Below, piece after piece: positions 12,295 through 22,523 of a stretch of DNA of 64,000 nt. The DNA lies in assembly GCA_001792895.1 (NCBI GenBank), contig MARA01000048.1:62001-126000 (forward strand), given 5' to 3'. This stretch comes from Lentinus brumalis (Eukaryota; Basidiomycota; Agaricomycetes; Polyporales; Polyporaceae). The translations under genes and the position numbers were made by a program. The notes below the pieces were generated by a model. The model did no database searches. It saw nothing but the letters and a program-made list of their open reading frames with translations, and was not told the DNA's origin. Every line of letters starts with the position of its first letter. The stretch's first letter is position 1.

Positions 12295-13874
12295 CTAAGC
12301 GTTAACATCCGCCACTACCTCCTCCTCTTCATCCTCCTCCTCCTCATCCTCCTCTTCCTCATCCTCCTCCCGCTGCTTCTTCTGCCATGGCTTCTTCTCT
12401 GGAGGGGGTAAATCGCGGGGTTTGCCGCTCCGGTCACCGACAGGCCCAATGCTGAGGCGCAAGCAAACCTGCCAATACGTGGTCTTCAAGGTCGCCTCAT
12501 TCCCATAGGCCATGTATTGTGTCTCCTGTTGGGCATAGCCCGGTGCCGGAGTGATCCACTTCACGTTGGGAATAGGCCGTTCCTCGTACATGAAGCGAGG
12601 CCTCGTCATCAGCTCACCTCCGTAGAACCTCTCCAGGGTTTTCCACAGCGGGTCATCGATTTGCTGATGGCGCTGGAGAGGAGCGATACTATCGCAAAGT
12701 ACCAGGGTGGTCTCATAACCACATATCCCAGTAGCCTGATACAGAACACCGAGCCGCGCTGGGAGTTCCAGCTCTTGGGCGACCTTGTATACCACCGCGT
12801 CACAAGCCTTGAGACGGGTGGTAAGGTCTGTCAGAGCCTTGCGTCCGGCCTCGGGACGCTTGTGGGCATCGAGGGGGTACTTGTAGTGCAGACCATATAG
12901 AAGCACTGCGCCCTCCGGAAGAAACGTGGGATCGTCCAGAAGTGCACGCAGCACGGTTCTGAACGTCTCCTCGTTCGTCGGGACCGACTTTGGTACGGAC
13001 AGGGTGCGTGGGCTAGACTCCTCGGCGGCCCAGTAGAGGTTGTACGTGATCGTCACGCGGTACCCAGAGGTGACGGGAAGAACTTCGTGCTCGACATCGC
13101 TGAAGAAAGCAACGTAGGCGAGAGATGACTCGGTGGAGTTGGCGAGGAGTGCACTCGAGTCGAAAATCCACTCCTTGATCTCGCTCTTGTCACCTGTGAC
13201 CTCTTCCTGGCGAATCGCCAGCGCCCCGCCCTCGTGTGGAGTCGGGAAGACGATCACGAGCGAACCGAACTGGAGTTCGCTTCGAGGGGTATCAACGTGC
13301 GGTTTGAAGAACGACCCGGGTCCTGTACCGCTGAGAGTCAACTTCGGACGACAAAGCTATACTTGAGCAGGCTTGGACGCACCGTAGACGTTCAGCTTGT
13401 ACATTTCCGCCCGAATGGCGTCATCCTTCTTGTACCGGGGCATAGCGAGCTCTTCCCGGACGGTGTCGATCAAGCCGGCATCCTCCGCATCGAAAGCGAG
13501 CAAGAAGTCAGTCTTATCGAGCTTCCCCGCCTTGCGGTACGTCTCGTCGTGGACGTCCTTCTGATCGCGGCCGAAGGTGGCTGGCTCACATGCGGTGGCA
13601 AGGTGCTGCAGCTGAGCGTCGGTGGCGGTCGACAAGTTCAACCGGCTAAACATGGTGCAAATTAGACTCAACATCATATGCAGCGATAGGTACAGAAATG
13701 AACTCACGCGGCGTTGCCCTCCTTGCCGTAGAAGAGCGTGAAGTCACTATCAGGAAGTGAGAGGGTCCCCTGACAGTACGGCGGGCCTTTCGCGATGCTG
13801 TTGCGGAGGCGCTTGAGCTGCGACTTGAGGAGCTCTTCATTAGCACCTTGCTCAGTTGGTGCGTGAGTGGCCAT
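12295..13874 (-). CDS. 2OG-Fe(II) oxygenase (prolyl-4-hydroxylase-like fold), acidic C-tail
   Basis: Protein of 485 residues. Exons are 12295..13322, 13383..13645 and 13708..13874; phases close (167+263+1028 nt). The start ATG gives MATHAPTEQGANEELLK. The double-stranded beta-helix ligands are visible: HVD (H152, D154), H222 in FSDVEHEV and R232 in SGYRVT, which fit Fe(II) and 2-oxoglutarate binding. Around residue 165 the sequence FGSLVIVFPTPHEGG is typical of a fungal Fe2OG family. The last 30 or so residues are a Glu/Asp run coded by GAG/GAA repeats (12298-12372). It sits between ThDP copies A and B on the same strand; a shared pathway is possible but unproved. Substrate unknown. Confidence 0.88.
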
Positions 13875-14145
13875 GATGGGGGACTATGGGGGGTGGATGA
13901 AGCCGTCCTGAAAATCAGTGCGATTATATATCAGCGAGGAGAGGGACAATCGAGAAGCACAACAATGGCCTTTCACTCCAAGATCCGAATCGAAAAGACC
14001 GAATTGCCCCTAATCCGGCAGAACGAGTCATGTTGCATAGCCTCATGGCCTGAACACTTTACACATGAGGAAACTCCTACTGGAATAGGTCATACCGCAC
14101 GTTAGCCACGATCCTGACTCTGAGGCACGTTGAGATGGTCGTACC

Positions 14146-16251
14146 TCAGATTGACTCAATAATACACTCGACAACCGCACACCTCTTCTCGTGTATCACC
14201 ACATGTACCGCTTCGTCTAAAACGTGCCGTAGCTCATCAGCACGTTGGACACGTTTGGCCCACGCTCCGCCTGCTGCTGCTGCGATCCCACTATAGTCCA
14301 CGTTGTGTGACTGTCCGAATCCGACCGAAAGCCTCTCGCCGGATGCGTGCGTGCCATAGCCTTCCGGATGGACGCCGCGCATGGATGCTTTCGGACTCTG
14401 CAGCAATGTTGTCAGATAGTGCACGAAAGACGTAAACTGAAATTGAAGCATGAGAACATGACTCACAAACCACCCGCGGTTATTCATGACCACCATCAAG
14501 AACGGCGTCCCATATCGCCTCGCGACCCAGAACGCGGCGGTCGGGGCCCCGAACAAGAAGTTGCCATCTCCAGTGATCGATACGAGGAGCTCGAAGTCCT
14601 TCTTCGCTACCTGCACGCCGATGTGTGCTCCGATGCTCGCACCGAGGACCCAACCGAGGCTCGTCCCTCCAGACATGAACATGCTTCCGGGCACGGTGGG
14701 CCGGATGTGCTTCCACACGGAAGTGTTGTTCGAGCACGACTCGCTCAGCCAGAGGACCTTCCTTCCGCCGTCGGTCTTCGGGTGGCCAGAGGCTGCCTCA
14801 CGGAGCGCGCCCAGGACAAAGGGGGCGGTGAGCGTGAGGTTGTCCGCTGCGAGGCGCGCTTCCACGGCGGAGAGCGGCGCGAGCCACGCGTCGTGCAGCC
14901 CCTTGGCATGCGTCCTGCGGTTCTCCAGCCTTGCAGCGGTAGAAGGGGAGTTGAGCACAGTTTCTGTCGCTGAGGTACGAATGGCGGCGAGGATTTGAGT
15001 GAGAGCCGTCTCCGTATCGGCACTGAACAGCATCTCTGCGTCGACGTGGGACCAGCTGTACGTGCGCTTGAGCGGATCGTGGTCTATCACGAATACTTTC
15101 GCGCCTTCCCGCGGCCCGTCAATCGAACCGACCCAGGGGACATCGCAGTTGAGCACCAGTACCACGTCGGCCTTCGAGAGGTGTGGCAGCTTCCCAGAGA
15201 AGACATTGCCGAGGTAGTAGGGGTTGTCCGATGGGATGGAGACGACTGAGGCCGCGTTAGAGAGGAGCCCTAGACCGAGCGTGTCTGCGACCTGGGTGAG
15301 CAGAGGGATGGTCGCATGGTTACGTCCGGAGTTGCCTGCGATGACGAGGGGGAATTCGGCGTGGAGAAGAGCAGATACGATGGCATCCACGGCTGAAACG
15401 ACGATGTCAGATCAAGATAGTCCGTTCTCGAAGCCATGCAATGTCGCACCTTGAGAACGGAGAGCGGGCATGGTGATTGAGGGCCAACCTTTGATCAGGA
15501 CGGCGTTGCTCATGGTTTCTTCGTCCACTTCCTCATCAGTAGTCTCCCTGCGAGCCCAAAGGTACACAGGTCCCTTCGGTTCGCTCGTAGCTCTAAGCAC
15601 AGAGTCGGCGTCAATAAATCATCGCGGAATATAAATGCTAAAGATATACATCTGCAGGGCACGAAGAATGACCTTGGACGCGTTCTTCCCGCTCAGGATC
15701 TGCGCAGTGTATCGCATGTACTGCCGTACAATCGCGGGCTGGTCGGGGACGTCTGTCGACATCATCGTCAGATGTCAAGCGCGGCGTACTTGTGGGAATA
15801 CCTCTGACCTTGGATCCACATGATGAACTCATTCTTCGACCCGCGCAGCTCGCCGTTGGCGGTGAACGGCGAAGACCCAGCGAAGATCAGGACGGGGATC
15901 TGGCCCCGATCTGCATTATGGACAGCACCAGCCATGCACTGAGAATCGCGATAAGCATCCTAGCAAAGCGGGTATGAGGAGGCTAGATGGGCGTACCTGC
16001 GTGCCAACGTCGACATGGACGATAACTGCCGCAGGCTTGCCCGTGACGAGGGCGTACCCATGGGCCGCGCTCAGGGCGACATACTCGCTCGGGCAGGTCA
16101 CGATCTCGACGAGGGTCTTGCCTCCGTTCTCGACGCGCTGCCGTTGAAGGTCCTCGAGGAAGGCAGAGTGGTCGCTGCCCCAGTTGACAAAGGCGTGCGT
16201 GATGCCCGCGCTGGCCAGGGTCTTGAAGAACGCGGACGCAGTAGTGTACAT
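14146..16251 (-). CDS. ThDP-dependent enzyme, array copy B (intact)
   Basis: Intact acetolactate-synthase-like enzyme of 602 residues. Exons are 14146..14397, 14467..15392, 15450..15592, 15650..15752, 15809..15938 and 15997..16251. The catalytic Glu is at about 56 (CPSEYVALSAAHGYA); the ThDP motif GDGNFLFGAP starts at about 485 and pairs with NNRGW at 514. A central transhydrogenase-like domain lies between (GNSGRNHATIP). Exon lengths 130, 103 and 143 nt are shared by all three copies. The 5' flank carries the inverted repeat at 16518. No targeting peptide is visible, so it is probably cytosolic. Chemistry is expected to be decarboxylation or carboligation of a 2-oxoacid; substrate unknown. 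Confidence 0.92.
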
Positions 16252-16517
16252 CTTCGCAGGTCGAACCTCGACTACAGATACCGAGCGTTGCGGTTGAGTT
16301 GTATAGTTTATTGGTCCCGATGTGATTGAGTTCGATTGCCGGCCACCGGGGAGGACGCCAGATGCCGGTGAGGAAGGGGTTCGGATTGGCACCGGCGGCG
16401 CTGAGCCTGAGATTGGGTGTACTTAAGCAGCCAGTCCAGACACGCGACCGCCCCTTGGCGGCACGCACTGTTTTGGACCTATAATTGGTGAATCCATATC
16501 TGAATCGCCTCTCTTTT

Positions 16518-16543
16518 CATCTGACGCTACGAACGGTCAGATG
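16518..16543. promoter_or_regulatory. Inverted repeat upstream of ThDP copy B
   Basis: CATCTGAC and GTCAGATG, perfect 8-bp arms separated by 10 nt, 267 bp upstream of the ATG of copy B. The same arms occur 260 bp upstream of copy C. Possible binding site of a dimeric regulator; function is inferred from conservation only. Confidence 0.5.
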
Positions 16544-16771
16544 ACTATCGAGAAGGAGCCCTAGGTGGCTGGTAGCACGAAACGTGCTCGATGTTTCGCC
16601 AGCAATACGGTGTCGATACTCGTAATCTGGCAGGAGGAGCTATGTCACGTAGCCTCATTGCCTCAACACCTTATACTTCAGGGAGGACCTGCATACAGAC
16701 CCTGCGCATGTAGCACGTTAGCATGATCCTCATTCTGTGTGATGGGTCAACAGGTACGTACCTCGAAAGCT

Positions 16772-18879
16772 TCAGATAGACTCAATGATACACTCGACGA
16801 CCGCACACCTCTTCTCGTGCACCACAACATGTATCGCTTCATCAAACACACGCCGCAGCTCTTCAGCACGTTCAACACGCTTGGCCCATGCTCCGCCTGC
16901 TGCCACTGCGATCCCGCCATAATCCGCGTTGTGCGATTCTCCGAACCCGACCGAGAGCTTCTCGCCGGACGCGCGACTGCCATGTCCGTCAGGATGAACG
17001 GCGCGCATGGAGTGCTTCGGACTCTACAACAAAGCAGTCAGAAAAGGACGAAGCGATGAACTCCCCGAGTTGGAACAAGATCACTCACAAACCATCCGCG
17101 GTTGTTCAAGACCACCATCAAGAACGGCGTCCCATACCGCCTCGCAACCCAGTACGTGGCCGTCGGGGCACCGAACAAAAAGTTGCCGTCCCCGGTGACC
17201 GACACGAGGAGTTCGAAGTCCTTCTTCGCTACCTGCACCCCGATGTGCGCCCCAATGCTCGCTCCGAGGACCCAGCCGAGACTTGTCCCCCCAGACATGA
17301 ACATGCTCCCGGGACAGTCGGTCGGATGTGGTTCCACATGGGAGGTGTGTTTGAGACGGCTTCGTTCAGCCAGAGGACCTTCTTCCCGCCGTCGGTCTTC
17401 GGGTGGGCGGAGGCGGCCTCACGGAGTGCGCCTAAGACGAACGGGCTAGTGAGCGTGATGTTGTCGGGAGCGAGGCGGGCCTCCGCGATGGAGAGCGCGG
17501 CGAGCCAAGCCTGGTGCAGTCCTTTCAATTTGGTCTTCCGCGCTTCCAGCCGCGCAGCGGTAGAAGAGGAGTCCAGCACGGATTGCGCGTCTGGGGCTCG
17601 AGCGGCTTCCAAGAGCTGCGAGAGAGCCGTCGCTGTATCAGCGTCGCAAAGCAGGTCGGCGTCGACGTGCGACCACCCGTGCGTGCGCTTGAGCGGATCG
17701 TTGTCAATGACGAAGACTTTCGCCCCTGCGCGCGGCTCGTTCGCGATTTCGACCCACGGGACATCGCAGTTGAGCAGCAGTACCACGTCAGCCTCTGCGA
17801 GGTGTGGCAGTTTGCCCCCGAAGACAGAGCCGAGGTAGTAGGGGTCGTCCGAGGGGATCGAGACGACGGCGTGAGAGACCGAGAGGAGACCTAACCCGAG
17901 GGTGTCTGCGAGCTGACTGAGGAGAGGGAGGGTCGCGTGGTTGCGTCCGGAGTTGGCTGCGATGACGAGTGGAAACTCCGCTTGGATGAGAGCAGACACA
18001 ATCGTATTCACGGCTGGAAGACTGGTCAGACGCTGCTTCTGCTTCGTTGGCTTCTAGCAGCTCCCCACCTTGGGAACGGAGAGCGGGCATGGTGATTGAG
18101 GGCCACCCCTTCGTGAGGACCGCATTGTTCACGGTTGCTTCGTCCACTTCCTCATCAGTAATCTCCCTGCGAGCCCAAAGGTACACAGGTCCCTTCGGCT
18201 CACTGGTCGCTCTATAGCACCAATTGAATTTCGGTCAGCACGCGACATGAAGTAATTGACTTTCTGCGGCACATACATCTGCAACGCACGCAAAATAACC
18301 TTGGACGCATTCTTTCCGCTCTGTATCTGAGCAGTGTAGCGCATGTACTGGCGTACAATCGCGGGCTGATCGGGTACGTCTGTGACAAATGATCCGTCAG
18401 CTGTCAAGCGCGGCGTAGGTCACAGAAAGCCTCCAACCTTGTAACCACATGATGAACTCGTTCTTCGACCCGTGCAGCTCGCCGTTGGCTGTGAAGGGCG
18501 AAGACCCAGCGAAAATCAGGACGGGTATCTGGCCCCTATCTGCGTTGTGGACGGCACCAGCCATGCACTGCGATTCGCGGTAAAATCCTATCAAAGCGAA
18601 TATGACGAGCAGGGCGGCGCATACCTGTGTGCCGACATCGACGTGGACAATGACCGCCGCAGGTTTGCCCGTGACAAGGGCATATCCGTGGGCAGCGCTC
18701 AGGGCGACATATTCGCTCGGGCAGGTGATGATTTCGACGAGGGTCTTGCCTCCGTTCTCGACGCGTTGCCGTTGAAGGTCCTCGAGGAAGGCAGAATGGT
18801 CGCTGCCCCAGTTGACGAATGCGTGCGTGATGCCTGCGCCGGCGAGGGTTTTGAAGAACACGGACGCAGTAGTGTACAT
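16772..18879 (-). CDS. ThDP-dependent enzyme, array copy C (1-nt deletion)
   Basis: Close paralogue of copy B. Exons are 16772..17023, 17089..18013, 18069..18211, 18277..18379, 18438..18567 and 18625..18879. Five of the six exons have exactly the lengths of copy B; the large one is 925 nt instead of 926. The frame breaks near 17310-17320 in the run CCCGGGAG, where copy B reads RPTVPGSMFMSGG. With one base restored the protein is 602 residues and retains Glu in CPSEYVALSAAHGYA, GDGNFLFGAP and NNRGW. The similarity to B extends into both flanks, so the B/C duplication is the youngest in the array. It may be a fresh pseudogene or a consensus error. Confidence 0.87.
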
Positions 18880-20444
18880 CTTCGCGAGGCGGCTACAGAC
18901 CCCGAGTGTCGCGGGTCGAGACTTATGGTTTATAGGTTCCGGTGTCCTGAATTCTGTTTCCGGAAACCGGGTGAGAGGAGCTCGGGGGGCCCAGAGCACT
19001 GAGACCGGCGGCGATGAGCCTGAGAGCAGCGCATACTTAACCAGCCTGGTGCGACAGTCTAGCCACGCCACCGCGGCTCAAGCGGCACGCACTCTGAAAC
19101 TTACATGCTTGCAGGGGTCTGTGAATTGCTTCTCTTGCCATCTGACGCTTGTGAGCAGTCAGATGACGGTCGAGAGGGCCTTCAGGTGGATCCATGGCGC
19201 AGCAGTCTGACGGGCACATGCTTCTAAACACCCAACGGTGCGACCTTCTGCCTGATACGGAGCACGTCGAATATTGAGCAATGATATCCACGACCATGCA
19301 GTAGCCTCATAGGTCTCTGTACTTCGGTTCATGCATGGACATCCGATGCAGGCGTCGCCTCCATCAGTACTGTATCTGGACGCACGAGTAGACCGCTACA
19401 TTGAAGTTTGTAGTGGCGTAGAGCCGGGAGGAATTCGATATTGAGGACGCACCTTCCATCAATGCTCTCGTTTCCCGCGGAGTGTGACTGACCGATGACT
19501 TGGAGCAGCTGGAGTGTGCTTGTAATCCCGTGAACCTTCCGTTGGAGTCTGCGTATCATGCCTAAGTGTGAGGAGATAGTTGAGAAGGTGACATACCTAT
19601 GCTCAGTGACGTCGCAATCCATATTGCACCAACTACATCAATTGTCTATGAGGGACTCCCGCGACATCCAGCTTACGATTCTGACGCACATGGCGCCGAC
19701 ATCTGGTATGGATAGGAGTAGTCTGAAAGACGACTGGGCGAACATCTGCGACGTACCAGTGTGCTCGTCCATTGATTGCCATCACACTCACGAAGGAGGA
19801 AGGCCATTCGCCGCACCTGTGCTGAATGGCACGGCAGATCTCTATTGTATTCTCGCAGCTCCGGTATGTCTGCATATAGCGGGTAACAATAGACCTGGGA
19901 TATATCGACGATCAATCGACGGTTCAAGTTAGCGTATGCAGAGATACTGAGCGAGGATGACGGAGAGCAGACGTACCAGATCTCAGTTTTCGCATTGATT
20001 TTGACTTCCCCGCTCCCCGATATCCAACCACATGCCGAATCCTTCGCACAAGGCATCCCACCTTCTGGATCCCAGTTCATTCGTTACTCAATATGTCATG
20101 GACGCACCCAACGTGTTTGAGGAGAACCAAGAGATGACAAGTGTTTCTCAGAACTCATTGTCCCCGTGCATGGACTCGATCACCCGAGTGACTGTACCGT
20201 ATCCTGGGCGCAGGTTCATCCCGAGGAACAAAGAGGAGAAAATGGGGAGTCGAAGATGAACGAAGTTGTGGATCAAGAAGAGTTCATGATTTCTGCAGCA
20301 TGTCTGGACTCTGAGGACTTACCGCCGGCGAGCCACCGGCCAGCGTTCTCAAGTTCTTGAACCACGACCACGACCTCTGTATCTATCCTGCTCCATCTCT
20401 CTCCATTCTCAACATTACTTGTATCATAAACACGACTGGTCGAG
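18880..20444. other. Promoter of ThDP copy C and a region without a confident gene
   Basis: 18880-19210 is the duplicated promoter of copy C: it shares an ACTTAA block, GCGGCACGCACT and the inverted repeat with copy B. 19210-20440 has several short minus-strand frames with plausible splice signals (for instance a cysteine-containing frame at 19673-20080), but no motif that I recognise. The right end must carry the promoter of the E2 gene. Confidence 0.4.
19139..19165. promoter_or_regulatory. Inverted repeat upstream of ThDP copy C
   Basis: CATCTGAC and GTCAGATG with an 11-nt spacer, 260 bp upstream of the copy C start. It has the same arms and position as the element upstream of copy B; the spacer sequence has diverged while the arms have not. 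Confidence 0.5.
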
Positions 20445-21288
20445 ATGGATGCAAGACTCCGACGCGTGAACAAGGAGATCGCAGGTACGCACGCAATCAT
20501 CGCTGTGGCGTGCTGAACGTACACTTACTTCGCTGCAGACTGCAAGAACGACAAGTCGTCGAGGGTCACTATTGACCTCGTCGACGACAACCCATTTCAC
20601 CTCATCGGCGCATTCGATGGGCCAGAAGACACACCGTACGAGGGCGGTCGCTTCCAAGTCGTACGTCCTGCGTCCTGAGCCACCCTCTCCCATCCTTATC
20701 GCGGCCGTGGCACGCACAGGACATCGTGATCCCGGACAACTACCCTTTTCAACCCGTGAAGATGAAGTTCATCACGAAGGTGTACCACCCCAACATTTCC
20801 TCCGCCTCGGGCGCGATCTGCCTCGACATCCTCAAGGACGCATGGTCGCCCGTGCTCACGCTCAAGTCCACGCTCATCTCCCTACAATCCCTCCTGTGCT
20901 CCCCGGAGCCGCGCGACCCACAGGACGCAGAGGTCGCGAAGCACTACATGACGAGCAAGAGCAGCTTCGAGAAGACCGCGCGGTACTGGACTATGATCTA
21001 CGCTGCGGGCCCTGGGAGGACGGCGCGGGGAGGCCGGGCAAGGATGCGGCGAAGGACGAGATCGCGATGGCGGGGCTAGACAGGGCGCACGTCGCTCAGT
21101 TTGAGGCGCTAGGGTTCGACAGGTCGAAAGTGGTGCGTATCCGTTCTCTGTCCGCGTGCGACGGCCGTGAGGTGTGTGGTGGCTGAGAGGTGTCCGCGCA
21201 GATCGACGTGCTGCGGCGAATGAACTACCGGGGAGCGAACGTGGCAAATATCAATGACGATCGGGTAGTGGAGGAACTGTTGAAGTGA
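20445..21288 (+). CDS. UBC1: Ubiquitin-conjugating enzyme E2 with C-terminal UBA (apparent 1-nt deletion)
   Basis: Class II E2 (Ubc1/UBE2K type). Exons are 20445..20484, 20539..20660, 20720..21132 and 21202..21288. The UBC fold runs from residue 1 to about 150, with HPN at 77-79 and the catalytic Cys at 88 (GAICLDIL). The C-terminal UBA domain is visible ([18 protein letters not shown], then VLRRMNYRG and VEELLK). Between them, about 21000-21060, the frame shifts by one: the UBC frame ends in RWRG-stop while the UBA lies in another frame. One missing base in the G/C-rich stretch gives 220 residues and closes all phases. A 50-nt GT..AG intron would also fix the phase but would delete the conserved YWTMIYA helix. 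It adds ubiquitin to E3-selected substrates. Confidence 0.88.
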
Positions 21289-21556
21289 CATGGCGATTGT
21301 ATCTCTAGTGCTTTTCTGGTACACCCTGCCCCGGAGGAGTTTGCGCGTGGTATGCCCCGTCGGTGCGTTACTCTTTATGCTCTAGCTATCGGCGCGCTCC
21401 GCTCTACACTCGTGTGGCATGCCTTCCATGCGCAATGGCCAAGCAGTCCGATGGTAGAGTGGTTGAGCACTTTCGCGCCGGGACGAGTCACCAATATCCA
21501 AGCGCTGGCTGATACGCATGAGACGATGATAGACGGCAGGCTTGTCACCGACAGCC

Positions 21557-22092
21557 ATGAGTGCAGACGTCGGTGCGTTCGCCTTATATCGAATGACGAC
21601 TGAAGACTCAATGATTGCCTCCAGCCATCCGCCGCATCACTGCAGAAGAGACGATACCTCTGCGCCACGCCGTGCTTTGGCCAAACCATCCCGTCTCGTA
21701 CGTCCTCCTGCCCGAAGATGCCTCGGGATACCACTACGGCGCCTTCCTCTCCGACACGGCTGCCCCGGTCGCGGTCATCTCGGTTTTCTATGACCCATTG
21801 CCAGTGCACCCGTCCCCGGATGCTCCTAGCGATACGAGCGCAAAGGCGGCGCGATTCCGGAAGTTCGCCTGCGACCCGAGCATCAAGGACGAGGCATCGG
21901 GACGAAGCTGCTGAAGCACGTCTTCGACACTGCAGCCGCGGAGATGGGGTGCGGGGTCATCTGGTGCGATGCGCGGATGAGTGCGGCGGGTTGGTATGAG
22001 CGGAGGGGATGAGGAGGTTTGGAGATATCTTCTACAAGGGCGACATAGAGTATGTGCGGATGATGCGGGAGCTCGTCGCGACAGAATCTTAG
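21557..22092 (+). CDS. GNAT-family N-acetyltransferase (two apparent 1-nt deletions)
   Basis: A 16-nt first exon (21557..21572) is spliced to 21625..22092. The start MSADVAIRRITAEE.. LRHAVLWP is typical of a small fungal GNAT. The acetyl-CoA loop (IKDEGIGTKLL) is split by a frame change at 21891-21895, where GAGGCATC is expected to be GAGGGCATC. A second change at 22004-22010 (GGAGGGGATGAGG) separates WYERRG from MRRFGDIFYKGDIEYVRM. Adding one G at each site gives 161 residues and a natural TAG. Family role: transfer of acetyl from acetyl-CoA to an amine. Substrate unknown. Two lesions in one gene, both in G runs, favour sequencing error. Confidence 0.75.
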
Positions 22093-22523
22093 AGCACTTG
22101 CCGCGTTTCCCGCTTGCTACCTGGACCTAGATCTAGTTACGTTTGTGAGACAGGAAACGTTCCAGGTGGATGGTGATCTGGATGCGAGCTGGAGACAAGT
22201 CACGATCGTAGTATGGCCACATAACGTATACTAGTCGAAGATACCAGCTATTCGAAACGCACCCTTGCACATCGCGCTTCTTGTAAAAGTGTGCAGAAGC
22301 CGTTGAAGCTGGAATGCACGAACGTTCAAATTTTCAATTGGGGGGTCGTCGCTCGAGAGCCCACCAAGTCAAAACACTGTACGCGAGGATACTTCGTACG
22401 CACCATTCGACTCGTCAGTCCTGCGCTGGGACCTGCAGCACATCCGCCATATATACATACATACACAGCGTTAACAAATGGTACAACAACGGGAGGACCG
22501 GCCTCCTCAATCGAAGTCGAATA
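22093..22523. other. Intergenic, convergent 3' flanks
   Basis: Lies between the GNAT gene (+) and GH12 copy 1 (-). No coding sequence or repeat is recognised. Confidence 0.5.
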
